Assembly: GCA_934180065.1 (NCBI GenBank)
Contig: CAKPRA010000054.1
Coordinates: forward strand, 1-8,548
Reading direction: 5' to 3'
Length of the DNA: 8,548 nucleotides
Source: an uncultured Clostridia bacterium
GTDB lineage: Bacteria; Bacillota; Clostridia; TANB77; CAG-508
The notes under the pieces are model-generated. The model saw nothing but the letters and a program-made list of their open reading frames with translations, was not told where the DNA came from and made no database searches. This document shows, one piece after another, positions 1 through 6,057 of this stretch. Both the position numbers and the translations under genes were made by a program. Each line of letters opens with the position of its first letter. Within the stretch, counting starts at the first letter, position 1.

Positions 1-39
1 ATATTTCAAATCTCTCTTAAGCAGTTATTGCAATAGATT

Positions 40-69
40 TAAGACATGAAAAAAATTTTTCATGTCTTA
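40..69. repeat. Perfect 14-bp palindrome with 2-base centre
   Basis: Arms 40-53 (taagacatgaaaaa) and 56-69 (tttttcatgtctta) are perfect reverse complements. The similarity extends imperfectly outward: caata at 31-35 faces ttattg at 72-77. No T-run follows the right arm, so this is not a canonical rho-independent terminator on the + strand. It could be a weak terminator for a gene ending to the left of the window, or an operator upstream of the promoter at 94-122. The palindrome is certain; its role is not. Confidence 0.6.
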
Positions 70-93
70 GACCTGTTATTGACTTTTGTAGTG

Positions 94-122
94 TAGACAA
101 TTTTACCAATTTATAGTAAAAT
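94..122 (+). promoter_or_regulatory. Predicted sigma-A promoter of the four-gene operon
   Basis: TAGACA (94-99) and TAAAAT (117-122) are separated by exactly 17 bases, each one base from the consensus hexamer. The distance to the ATG at 164 leaves a short leader of about 35 bases. No other good promoter is visible before 3273, so this one probably drives the genes at 164-3273. Confidence 0.55.
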
Positions 123-163
123 AGTATAAAGGATTTTTTTTATAAAAAGAAAAGGAGGTAGTA

Positions 164-457
164 ATGGACGAGTTCGTTGTTATAAAAGTTATGAATGAAG
201 CTATGCTAAGATTAAAGAAAAGTAAAAATGAGGATTATACCAAAAATGAAAAAATAAAAGAATTTTTACAAGATGAAGCTATTTTCTTCAAGATAAGAAA
301 AGAAATGGCGTTAAAAGTTCTAATCAGTGTAGGGGTAAATGAAGAAAAAATAGAAGAAACTTATCAAAAATTAATTACAAAAAATATGTATGAGAATTTA
401 ATTAGAAAAGGAAAAATAAATCCAGAAACTGATAATTTATTTGTAAAATATAATTAG
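164..457 (+). CDS. Small helical protein of unknown function, first gene of operon
   Basis: This 97-residue protein is not one I recognise. The ATG lies five bases after a perfect GGAGG (154-158), which fixes the start. It is Lys/Glu-rich and predicted mostly helical, with no signal peptide, membrane segment, cysteines or histidines. Residues 15-45 are strongly charged, and residues 46-75 resemble a short helical hairpin (MALKVLISVGVNEEKIEE). It is presumably cytosolic. The stop is 18 bases before the next start, with aaggag in the gap, so it is likely co-transcribed and coupled with the transglutaminase-like gene behind it. First position and small size would suit a regulator, adaptor or inhibitor of the following enzymes, but this is inference only. 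Confidence 0.8.
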   Translation: MDEFVVIKVMNEAMLRLKKSKNEDYTKNEKIKEFLQDEAIFFKIRKEMALKVLISVGVNEEKIEETYQKLITKNMYENLIRKGKINPETDNLFVKYN

Positions 458-475
458 TAAAAGGAGAAATATAAA

Positions 476-1489
476 ATGCAAGATGAATATATAAAAAGAT
501 TTTATAACGAAATATGTAAAAACTTAGAGGGAGATTATAAAATAATTTTAGAGCCAAAAAGAACACTTAATGAAGAATGGATTGAATATGATACTGTAAA
601 ATGGGAAATGGAAAATCAACTAAAAGATTTAGTAGATAATTTAATAAAGGACAAAACAGTTAGCCTAGAAGATAAAATTATAAAAGTTTATGAGTTTATA
701 TGCATGAATTATATATATGATGCAAATGTTTTATATTTCTTTAAAAGAGATGCAAGTGATTCTGCAAATATAAGATATATTGCTGTAGATTGGTATGGTC
801 GCGTTGTCGGAAAAGATTGGATAGAAAAAAGAAAAAATCATAATAGAAGAATTTGCTACGAATTTTCAAGATTTTATGCTAAAGCTATAAATACATTAAT
901 TGACGGGAAATTTGAATTAGAAGCATGCATGATTGGTGATAAAGAAAATACTCACTATGTTGTAGGATTAACAGGAAAAGATTATAGTATAATATTAGAT
1001 CAAGATGATTTTAATAGTATAAAAGATCTTACAAGATTAAAGATGGGATTAACAATAAAAGGAATACATATTTTAAGAGATGAAACAGGGGCATTTACAA
1101 AAGCAGTTGAGAAGTTTAATAAGGGTAAATTAGTGGAGTTAAAAGAAATTGATGAAGCAAGAGCAAATTTAAAAGATAAAGATTTTATTGCATATATTAA
1201 TAAATCTATTGAAACAATAAATAAGTATAATATCGATTCACAAGGTTTTTTTGAATATGTAAGGTTTTTAATTGAAGAATTTGGTATCAAAATTGAAAAG
1301 ATATGGAAAGAAGATAAGAAAGCAAATGAAAAAAGATATGAGAGATGTTTATATTTTAAATATGATGATAAGACATATTTACTAGATAGTATTGATAAGA
1401 CTTTATCAGTCATAAATGTTGATGATTTAGATAAAAACTTATTCGTATTTAATTCCGCAGAAAATCAATATATGTATTATGGAGGATAA
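476..1489 (+). CDS. Putative transglutaminase-like (papain-fold) protein, paralogue 1
   Basis: This 337-residue protein has the layout of the transglutaminase-like core. A helix with DKIIKVYEFICMNYIYD (residues 66-82) resembles the typical pre-catalytic helix. Cys127 sits in HNRRICYEFSRFYAKA at the start of a helix, His160 in NTHYVVGL at the start of a strand, and Asp175 in IILDQDDF on the next strand. This order and spacing fit a Cys-His-Asp triad, and all three residues are conserved in the next gene. A second C-terminal block (about 240-305) ends in RYERCLYFKYDDKTYLLD and is also shared. No signal peptide or membrane segment is seen, so a cytosolic enzyme is expected. Family members include proteases, peptide N-glycanases and true transglutaminases, and the substrate cannot be told here. 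The ATG follows aaggag at 462-467. The family call rests on motifs read by eye. Confidence 0.7.
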   Translation: MQDEYIKRFYNEICKNLEGDYKIILEPKRTLNEEWIEYDTVKWEMENQLKDLVDNLIKDKTVSLEDKIIKVYEFICMNYIYDANVLYFFKRDASDSANIRYIAVDWYGRVVGKDWIEKRKNHNRRICYEFSRFYAKAINTLIDGKFELEACMIGDKENTHYVVGLTGKDYSIILDQDDFNSIKDLTRLKMGLTIKGIHILRDETGAFTKAVEKFNKGKLVELKEIDEARANLKDKDFIAYINKSIETINKYNIDSQGFFEYVRFLIEEFGIKIEKIWKEDKKANEKRYERCLYFKYDDKTYLLDSIDKTLSVINVDDLDKNLFVFNSAENQYMYYGG

Positions 1490-1502
1490 TTGAGGAGGTT
1501 AT

Positions 1503-2606
1503 ATGAATTTTAATAGAATTGGTAAATTAAATAATTTAGTAAGCAATGATTTAAAGAGAAAACCAACTATAATATTAGACCCGAATCCAGAGCAATCATA
1601 TCGTATGTTTGGAACTGCAAATGACATAATTGTAGGAATTGATGCCGATGATTGGGAAGTACCAGAGGAGTTAAATGTCTTTATTGAAGAAATTGCTGGA
1701 AGCGGTATTAGTAATGAAGAAATGATATTGAAAATATACCAAAAACTATGTGAGGATTATACATATGATGATAATGTATTATCCTATATAAAAAAGAATG
1801 ATGATGAGACTTTTTATTTGCCAGATGAGTATGGAAGAGATCCAAATTCAATATGGAAGGAAAATAGAAAAAAGCATAACAGAAGAAATTGTTTTGAAAT
1901 TTCTAGAATACTTGCAAAATCTATAAGTGAAGCACTTAAGCTTTCTGGAAACTCTAGAAATTACGATGTATGTATAATTTGGGACGAAGCTGTTACACAT
2001 TATTTGGTAGGGCTAGCATGTAATGATTACTATTTATCATTGGACCTAGATGATTTTACTCAAATAAAGGATCTTACTAGAATGAAGACAGGCTTAACAT
2101 TAGAAGGTATTAAAATTCTGGATGATCCATCAGATAAATTTGGGTCTGTTTTAAGAAGTTTTAATAAAAATAGAGGCAAGATTGCAAAAGATTATATTGA
2201 ATCTAAAAGAAATGAGTCTAATTTTTTCGATAAAGAATCTATATCAAGGGATGATGATGTTGATTCAGATGATATAAATTTTTTAAAATTTACAGCAGAA
2301 ATATTAAATGAAATGGATCTTGACTCAGCGGGAATATATGAATTCTTTAAAGAAATTGTTGATATTAAAATTGGAACTAGAGCTCGTAAGAAAGAATGGA
2401 AAAAAGTTGAGAATGATCCTGGAGTTGGAGATAGATATACACGTTGTTTAACAGTTAAAATAGATGATATTACATATGTAGTAGATGTAACAAAACAGAA
2501 TCCCGAAGGAATATTTAGAAAATGTACTGATGATGATTTTAAAGAACTTATTCCATTTAAAAGTATGGAGCGTAATTGGAAAGAAGATCCATATGATGGA
2601 AGATAA
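1503..2606 (+). CDS. Putative transglutaminase-like (papain-fold) protein, paralogue 2
   Basis: This 367-residue protein is a diverged tandem paralogue of the gene before it, starting 13 bases after its stop behind a perfect GGAGG (1495-1499). Shared landmarks are YDDNVL/YDANVL, HNRRNCFEISRILAKS with Cys130, THYLVGL with His166, LDLDDF with Asp181, then IKDLTRMKTGLTLEGI, which closely matches paralogue 1. The spacing of the putative triad is kept although the surrounding sequence differs. It also has the shared C-terminal block ending RYTRCLTVKIDDITYVVD. Residues about 235-257 (ending in DDDVDSDD) form a charged insert absent from paralogue 1. No export signal is visible. Two copies with intact triads but different N-termini suggest either a heteromeric enzyme or two specificities. 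Family placement is by motif, and the function is not known. Confidence 0.7.
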   Translation: MNFNRIGKLNNLVSNDLKRKPTIILDPNPEQSYRMFGTANDIIVGIDADDWEVPEELNVFIEEIAGSGISNEEMILKIYQKLCEDYTYDDNVLSYIKKNDDETFYLPDEYGRDPNSIWKENRKKHNRRNCFEISRILAKSISEALKLSGNSRNYDVCIIWDEAVTHYLVGLACNDYYLSLDLDDFTQIKDLTRMKTGLTLEGIKILDDPSDKFGSVLRSFNKNRGKIAKDYIESKRNESNFFDKESISRDDDVDSDDINFLKFTAEILNEMDLDSAGIYEFFKEIVDIKIGTRARKKEWKKVENDPGVGDRYTRCLTVKIDDITYVVDVTKQNPEGIFRKCTDDDFKELIPFKSMERNWKEDPYDGR

Positions 2607-2629
2607 TAATCAGAGAGATATATAAGAAT

Positions 2630-2635
2630 AAGGAG
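2630..2635 (+). promoter_or_regulatory. Ribosome binding site that decides the start of the YjjX-like gene
   Basis: AAGGAG at 2630-2635 overlaps an in-frame GTG at 2635, which therefore has no usable spacing. The ATG at 2647 lies 11 bases downstream of AAGGAG, slightly long but workable, and gives a protein beginning MEKQKITLAIATTSK, close to where family members begin. Confidence 0.6.
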
Positions 2636-2646
2636 TGATTGAGGTT

Positions 2647-3273
2647 ATGGAAAAACAAAAAATAACTTTAGCAATTGCAACAACATCAAAAGATAAAATT
2701 GATGGAATTAGAAAAGCATTTAGACAATATCTTCCAGAGGAAGAATTCGAAATAAAAATATATTCTAGTAAAACAGAGTCAGATGTTCCAAATCAACCAT
2801 TTGGAAATGATACATATCAAGGTGCTTATAATAGAATTAATAACATGAAAGAAAAATTTAAAGAAATACTTAAAGAGCAAGGCATAGATGTAGACTATTA
2901 TGTGAGTTGTGAAGCTGGTATAGATGATACAAACAAAGCAGTTGTAAATGGAAAAATAACTACAATATATGCAAGTGAGCAAGTTGTATGTATATATAAT
3001 CCAAAGCAAGATTCGTATTCTTTTGGTAAAAGTAGCTCTTGGACTATTCCAGAAGAAGATATTGAAGAAATAAAAAATAAGGATCTTGATCAATATCTAA
3101 AAAAAAGAGGCTGTACAGGATTGCAAGATGTTGGAAATGGAAAATATGGTACAAGATCAGATGCAGTTATGGAGGGTACTAAATCAGCGATAGCAAGTGG
3201 TCTTTTCATTGAGAGATGTTATAAGGCAAAGCAAAATCACGAAAATGATATAAATGAAAGGCAGAATCGATAA
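2647..3273 (+). CDS. YjjX-like non-canonical purine NTP phosphatase (ITPase/XTPase family)
   Basis: This 208-residue protein matches the YjjX (NTPase I/T) family, which hydrolyses ITP and XTP to keep deaminated purines out of nucleic acids. The diagnostic stretches are ATTSKDKI (residues 11-18, cf. TTNPAKI), SDVPNQPFG (45-53, cf. SGVPEQPFG), GAYNRINN just after, and CEAGID (88-93, cf. IEAGID). The C-terminal TGLQDVG...GTRSDAVMEG (about 157-177) corresponds to the TGID-IG--EGAIG-FT-G block. It is somewhat longer than typical members (about 170-180 residues), with a looser middle and a charged tail rich in Asn, Lys and Glu, and its glycine-rich C-terminal block is diverged, so its substrate may differ. 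It is the fourth gene of the operon, 40 bases after the second transglutaminase-like gene. I give no gene symbol because of this divergence. Confidence 0.75.
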   Translation: MEKQKITLAIATTSKDKIDGIRKAFRQYLPEEEFEIKIYSSKTESDVPNQPFGNDTYQGAYNRINNMKEKFKEILKEQGIDVDYYVSCEAGIDDTNKAVVNGKITTIYASEQVVCIYNPKQDSYSFGKSSSWTIPEEDIEEIKNKDLDQYLKKRGCTGLQDVGNGKYGTRSDAVMEGTKSAIASGLFIERCYKAKQNHENDINERQNR

Positions 3274-3297
3274 GTATAAATCTTTAATAATTTTTTG

Positions 3298-3303
3298 TAT
3301 AAT
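3298..3303 (+). promoter_or_regulatory. Isolated -10 box upstream of the DUF2185 gene
   Basis: A perfect TATAAT lies 65 bases before the ATG at 3369. No convincing -35 hexamer is found at 16-18 bases upstream (about 3274-3281 reads gtataaa), so this is a weak promoter candidate. If it is inactive, the DUF2185 gene would depend on read-through from the operon before it. Confidence 0.3.
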
Positions 3304-3305
3304 TA

Positions 3306-3329
3306 GGACTGTCGTTAATAGTGTAAAAA
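3306..3329. repeat. Possible solitary IS256-family-like terminal repeat
   Basis: The stretch beginning ggactgtcgttaatag and running through gtgtaaaa resembles, from memory, IS256-family ends, which have a conserved GTGTAAAA core. No transposase and no inverted partner (tttacac...gacagtcc) is found elsewhere in the window. It may be a relic end, a chance match, or part of the leader of the next gene. Confidence 0.3.
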
Positions 3330-3368
3330 TGAACGGTTCAAGCAGAAAATAGTAAGGAGAGATAATTC

Positions 3369-4160
3369 ATGAATAGAATTTTAAATGAGATAAAACAAAT
3401 AATTAAACAAAACATAAGTGAATATTTATCAGAAGTACTATTAAGTGATTTAGAAGAAAATGGTGCAGTTTATTATATGAATGGAAAAAATGGAACTGAA
3501 TTTGATTGGTATGTTAATGAGCATTTACCTAGTTTTATGGTGTTCTACAATGATGAACAAAATCTAGGAGCGGTAAAGTTATTGATTCATAATGATGGTA
3601 GAATAGCATTATATATTTATGGAGATAGAGGTAATAAAATTATTAAAGAAGTACAAGCTTCAATAGAAGTAGCAGAAAATGAACTATTTAATCTAGCTGT
3701 AATATTAAAAAACGAAGCAGATGATAAAAGTATTTGGGATGGAAGTATAGATAAAATCAATACAGATATTGAGATAAACGATGAAAAAATAACTGAATTT
3801 AAAGATTCTGAAAAATATATGGAACCAACTAAAAATAGAATGAAACTTTTTAATCAAACTGCATACCTTTCTAAAAAAATACTAAAAGAAGACTGGAAAG
3901 TTGGATATATGCGCAGAGATAAACCTGTAAATGAGAATGATAGTGGATGGTCTTTTTGTGCAGGAAATGAAGATGATGAATACTATAATGATTATAAGAA
4001 TATCGCATTAGTGAGTGTATATGAAGTATATCAAATAGATCCAGATATTTTGAATTATATTAGTAATCCAGTAGGAACAGAACTTATAAGGATATCTTCT
4101 AATGAATTCGAGATAGATAAAAATGATAAGGAAATATTTATGGAAAAAAGAAAGAGCTAA
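3369..4160 (+). CDS. DUF2185 (Imm33-type) domain protein with unknown N-terminal domain
   Basis: This is a 263-residue cytosolic protein. Residues about 164-243 match DUF2185, also listed as Imm33 among polymorphic-toxin immunity proteins: KVGYMRRDKP, DSGWSFCAGNEDDEYYND (191-208), then NIALVSVYEV, DPDILNYI and NPVGTELIR in the family order. The N-terminal 120 residues form a separate domain with a hydrophobic beta core (LPSFMVFYNDE, LGAVKLLIHNDGRIALYIYGD) that I do not recognise. A charged linker (about 120-158) joins the two. The ATG follows aaggagag at 3354-3361. The DUF2185 family is found alone and near toxins. No toxin is adjacent here, so an immunity role is only a possibility. The gene is 95 bases after the operon and may or may not be co-transcribed with it. 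Confidence 0.8.
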   Translation: MNRILNEIKQIIKQNISEYLSEVLLSDLEENGAVYYMNGKNGTEFDWYVNEHLPSFMVFYNDEQNLGAVKLLIHNDGRIALYIYGDRGNKIIKEVQASIEVAENELFNLAVILKNEADDKSIWDGSIDKINTDIEINDEKITEFKDSEKYMEPTKNRMKLFNQTAYLSKKILKEDWKVGYMRRDKPVNENDSGWSFCAGNEDDEYYNDYKNIALVSVYEVYQIDPDILNYISNPVGTELIRISSNEFEIDKNDKEIFMEKRKS

Positions 4161-4222
4161 AAATAGGAAGTATTTGATATATAGGATTTCATTTGAAAAA
4201 ACAGTAAATATTCAAATTTTTA

Positions 4223-4251
4223 TTGATATATATTTTCATTTAGTTTAAAAT
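4223..4251 (+). promoter_or_regulatory. Predicted promoter for the first membrane-anchored gene
   Basis: TTGATA (4223-4228) and TAAAAT (4246-4251) are spaced by 17 bases, a close sigma-A match. A perfect TATAAT at 4255-4260 could serve as an alternative -10 but has no good -35. Either choice gives a leader of about 60-70 bases before the ATG at 4326. Confidence 0.55.
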
Positions 4252-4260
4252 GTTTATAAT

Positions 4261-4285
4261 GTTAAAAAATTATAAATTTTTTAAC
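4261..4285. promoter_or_regulatory. Perfect 11-bp inverted repeat at the expected transcription start
   Basis: gttaaaaaatt (4261-4271) and aattttttaac (4275-4285) are exact reverse complements around a 3-base loop. The repeat sits 1 base after TATAAT and 9 bases after TAAAAT, so it covers the likely +1 site. It could be an operator for a dimeric repressor or a stabilising 5' hairpin. Being entirely A/T apart from one G/C pair, it may also be compositional chance. Confidence 0.4.
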
Positions 4286-4325
4286 AAAATGATATTTGTC
4301 TAAAAGGTAAAGGAGAGAATATAAG
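4283..4325 (+). repeat. Leader block A, repeated before the next gene
   Basis: aacaaaatgatattt at 4283-4297 is identical to 5208-5222. The 28 bases after it, up to the ATG, also resemble the 29 bases in the second copy (taaaagg/ttaaa, then a ggagaga-type Shine-Dalgarno). It looks like a duplicated 5' leader and ribosome binding region. Confidence 0.6.
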
Positions 4326-5051
4326 ATGAAAAAAAGTGTAAAGATTTTAATTATAATATTATGTTTAATTATAGTGGGATTAGTAACATTTATAGTGGTT
4401 GATAAAATTATCAATATAAACAAAAAATCAAATAATGTAGTAGCAGAAAAAAATAATGAGGAAATAGAAAGCAATAATACAGCAGAGCAAAACAATGTAC
4501 AACAAAATACTACAACAGAAAATTCTACACAGGTGCAAAATAATACAGAAAATCAAACACAAAATAAAAGTACTAGTGTATTATCAACGCAAGAAGCTCT
4601 AACAATTGGAAACGAAATGTATAAAAAGGCCAAAAACTGCTATTGGAATGGAGTTAAATATTCAGAAAATTCAAGTTATGATATAGATAAAAATGGTAGT
4701 TCATATTATAAAATTACTAATATTAATGAAATAAAATCTGTACTTGTAGATGAAGCATTCAGTGATTTTTTGAATAAAAAACTTATAAAAGAAAAAGATG
4801 GTGAGTATTACATTGTAGCAGCAGACAGAGGTGGGGATATATCTTATCTAGATAATGAATTAAAAATAGATAGCATAACTGAAAAGAAAATAGAATTTAC
4901 ATCAATAGAAAAGTATTGTGCAAATGAGGAAGACTATGAAATATATAATAGTTCAAATGATGTAAAAGATATAATAACAAAGGAATACAAATTTGTATTG
5001 GTAAAAGAAAATGGAAAATGGAAGGTTAGTGGATTCACATTACCAGACTAA
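4326..5051 (+). CDS. Membrane-anchored protein, Asn-rich linker, IseA-like C-terminal domain
   Basis: This 241-residue protein starts with two Lys and one hydrophobic segment (about 6-26) and lacks a lipobox, so it is a signal anchor with the rest outside the membrane. Residues 33-85 are a low-complexity linker rich in Asn, Gln, Thr and Glu. The folded domain (about 86-241) contains YYKITNINEIKSVL, FSDFLNKKLI, KDGEYYIVAADRGGDISYLD (158-176, split by a turn) and a final KFVLVKENGKWKVSGFTLP. This order resembles the IseA family, of which Bacillus IseA (YoeB) inhibits cell-wall DL-endopeptidases. The C-terminal strand pair is also typical of NTF2-like folds, so the family call is moderate. The ATG follows aaaggagag at 4309-4317. 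It has its own promoter and hairpin and shares leader sequence with the next gene. Confidence 0.75.
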   Translation: MKKSVKILIIILCLIIVGLVTFIVVDKIININKKSNNVVAEKNNEEIESNNTAEQNNVQQNTTTENSTQVQNNTENQTQNKSTSVLSTQEALTIGNEMYKKAKNCYWNGVKYSENSSYDIDKNGSSYYKITNINEIKSVLVDEAFSDFLNKKLIKEKDGEYYIVAADRGGDISYLDNELKIDSITEKKIEFTSIEKYCANEEDYEIYNSSNDVKDIITKEYKFVLVKENGKWKVSGFTLPD

Positions 5052-5207
5052 AATAGTGATACAGAAAAGTATATTTTTATAATGTGTGTAGTTATAATAA
5101 AATAAGTGATTTACGATTTCAAAAAGAGAAAAACTAAAAGATTATTTTATGAAATAGAAGAATATTACAATGTAAATAATGCATTTCAAAATGAATAAAT
5201 TGGTATG
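5052..5207 (+). other. AT-rich intergenic spacer between the two membrane-anchored genes
   Basis: No ORF of note, no terminator and no strong promoter is seen here. TATAAT occurs at 5078-5083 and 5093-5098, but neither has a recognisable -35 at 16-18 bases. The next gene may be read from one of these weak sites or from the upstream promoter. Confidence 0.5.
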
Positions 5208-5251
5208 AACAAAATGATATTTTATAAAAGTTAAAAAGGGGAGAAATAAAA
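5208..5251 (+). repeat. Leader block B, copy of block before the previous gene
   Basis: aacaaaatgatattt at 5208-5222 is identical to 4283-4297, and the following bases up to the ATG at 5252 keep the same spacing and a GGGGAG ribosome binding site. This points to shared ancestry or shared post-transcriptional control of the two genes. Confidence 0.6.
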
Positions 5252-5974
5252 ATGAAAAAAACAAATAAAATTATTTTAATAATTGCAATAATTTTGATTA
5301 TTGTGGTGCTTGGAGTGGTAGTATATTTCGGAATAAAAAATAAACAAGATTCAGACAAAAAAATTGGGGTATTAGAAAATCAAATAGCTGAATTAAAAAA
5401 TAACAATGAAAATAACAACAAAACAGCTAATAATGATATGAATAATGAAAATCAAATATCAAATTCAATTAATAAAAAACAAAGCGAAAATGTTCAAAGT
5501 GACAATTATGATAATGCAAACAAAGAAATAAAAAAAGCTCTAATGGATGAAAATTGGTTAAAAGAGAATGACTTAGATGAAGAGCTTAAAGATGGTAGTA
5601 TGATATGGAAAACATCTAGGTATATTATTAAGATTAATGATATAGGAAATATGCCAGCATATTTAATAAAATGTAATATAATGGATTCTAACCATACAAG
5701 ACTTATAACATATAAAAATGGTAAAGTATATATATCAAAAACATCAGCTGGATCTGATTATTGTGATGAATTCTTAGATAAAGAAAATAATATTGTAAAG
5801 TCTGTAAATCAATCAGTTGATTTAACAACAATATATAAAATTGAAAATTATGAATTTAAAATATTAGAGGAGTATGATACAGAAGAAGAATCTTTTGAAA
5901 TGTTCAAAAAAGATAATTTTGAAGAAATTTCAACAGAGATGACCAATGAAAATATTGATAAAATTGTTAAATAA
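5252..5974 (+). CDS. Membrane-anchored protein with Asn-rich linker, unknown extracytoplasmic domain
   Basis: This 240-residue protein has one very hydrophobic N-terminal segment (about 7-28) after MKKTNK and no lipobox, so it is most likely a type II anchored protein. A short heptad-like stretch (KKIGVLENQIAELKNN, 36-51) is followed by an Asn-rich linker to about residue 90. The rest (about 91-215) is a globular domain with alternating strands, for example WKTSRYIIKIND, AYLIKCNIMD and LITYKNGKVYIS, which I do not recognise. The last 25 residues are acidic and helical. It matches the previous gene in architecture and leader but shows no clear similarity in the C-terminal domain. The gene is followed by a strong terminator. 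The domain could be a ligand- or wall-binding fold, but nothing in it identifies a function. Confidence 0.7.
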   Translation: MKKTNKIILIIAIILIIVVLGVVVYFGIKNKQDSDKKIGVLENQIAELKNNNENNNKTANNDMNNENQISNSINKKQSENVQSDNYDNANKEIKKALMDENWLKENDLDEELKDGSMIWKTSRYIIKINDIGNMPAYLIKCNIMDSNHTRLITYKNGKVYISKTSAGSDYCDEFLDKENNIVKSVNQSVDLTTIYKIENYEFKILEEYDTEEESFEMFKKDNFEEISTEMTNENIDKIVK

Positions 5975-6003
5975 GTATGATGTATTGTAAATAATAAAGT
6001 AAC

Positions 6004-6055
6004 AAAAATCCTCCAATTCCATAAAATATACAAAAATGGAATTGGAGGATTTTTT
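6004..6055 (+). terminator. Strong rho-independent terminator with perfect 19-bp stem
   Basis: Arms 6004-6022 (aaaaatcctccaattccat) and 6036-6054 are perfect reverse complements with a 13-base loop, and the right arm runs into a T-run (6050-6055). It ends the transcript of the membrane-anchored gene. The A-run on the left makes it potentially bidirectional. The right arm contains GGAGG (6044-6048), the ribosome binding site of the peroxiredoxin fragment that follows. Confidence 0.9.
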
Positions 6056-6057
6056 AT

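Noticed and set aside
1..36. C-terminal codons of an upstream gene ending at TAG 34-36 or TGA 47-49
   Set aside because: Two frames are open for 11 to 15 codons, which is too short to decide between them or to support a gene.
1000..1413. Minus-strand ORF inside the first transglutaminase-like gene
   Set aside because: It is an antisense shadow: Ser/Leu/Ile-rich, with no ribosome binding site, and fully covered by a better supported + strand gene. The same applies to the minus-strand ORFs at 2779-3093, 4262-4495, 5134-5358, 5848-6133, 7822-8247 and 8281-8514.
2635..2637. GTG start for the YjjX-like gene
   Set aside because: It overlaps the AAGGAG ribosome binding site. ATG 2647 has a usable spacing and fits the family N-terminus.
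5390..5520. CRISPR or tandem-repeat array in the Asn-rich linker of the second anchored protein
   Set aside because: The repetition comes from aat/aac/aaa codons of a low-complexity linker. There is no regular repeat unit or spacer.
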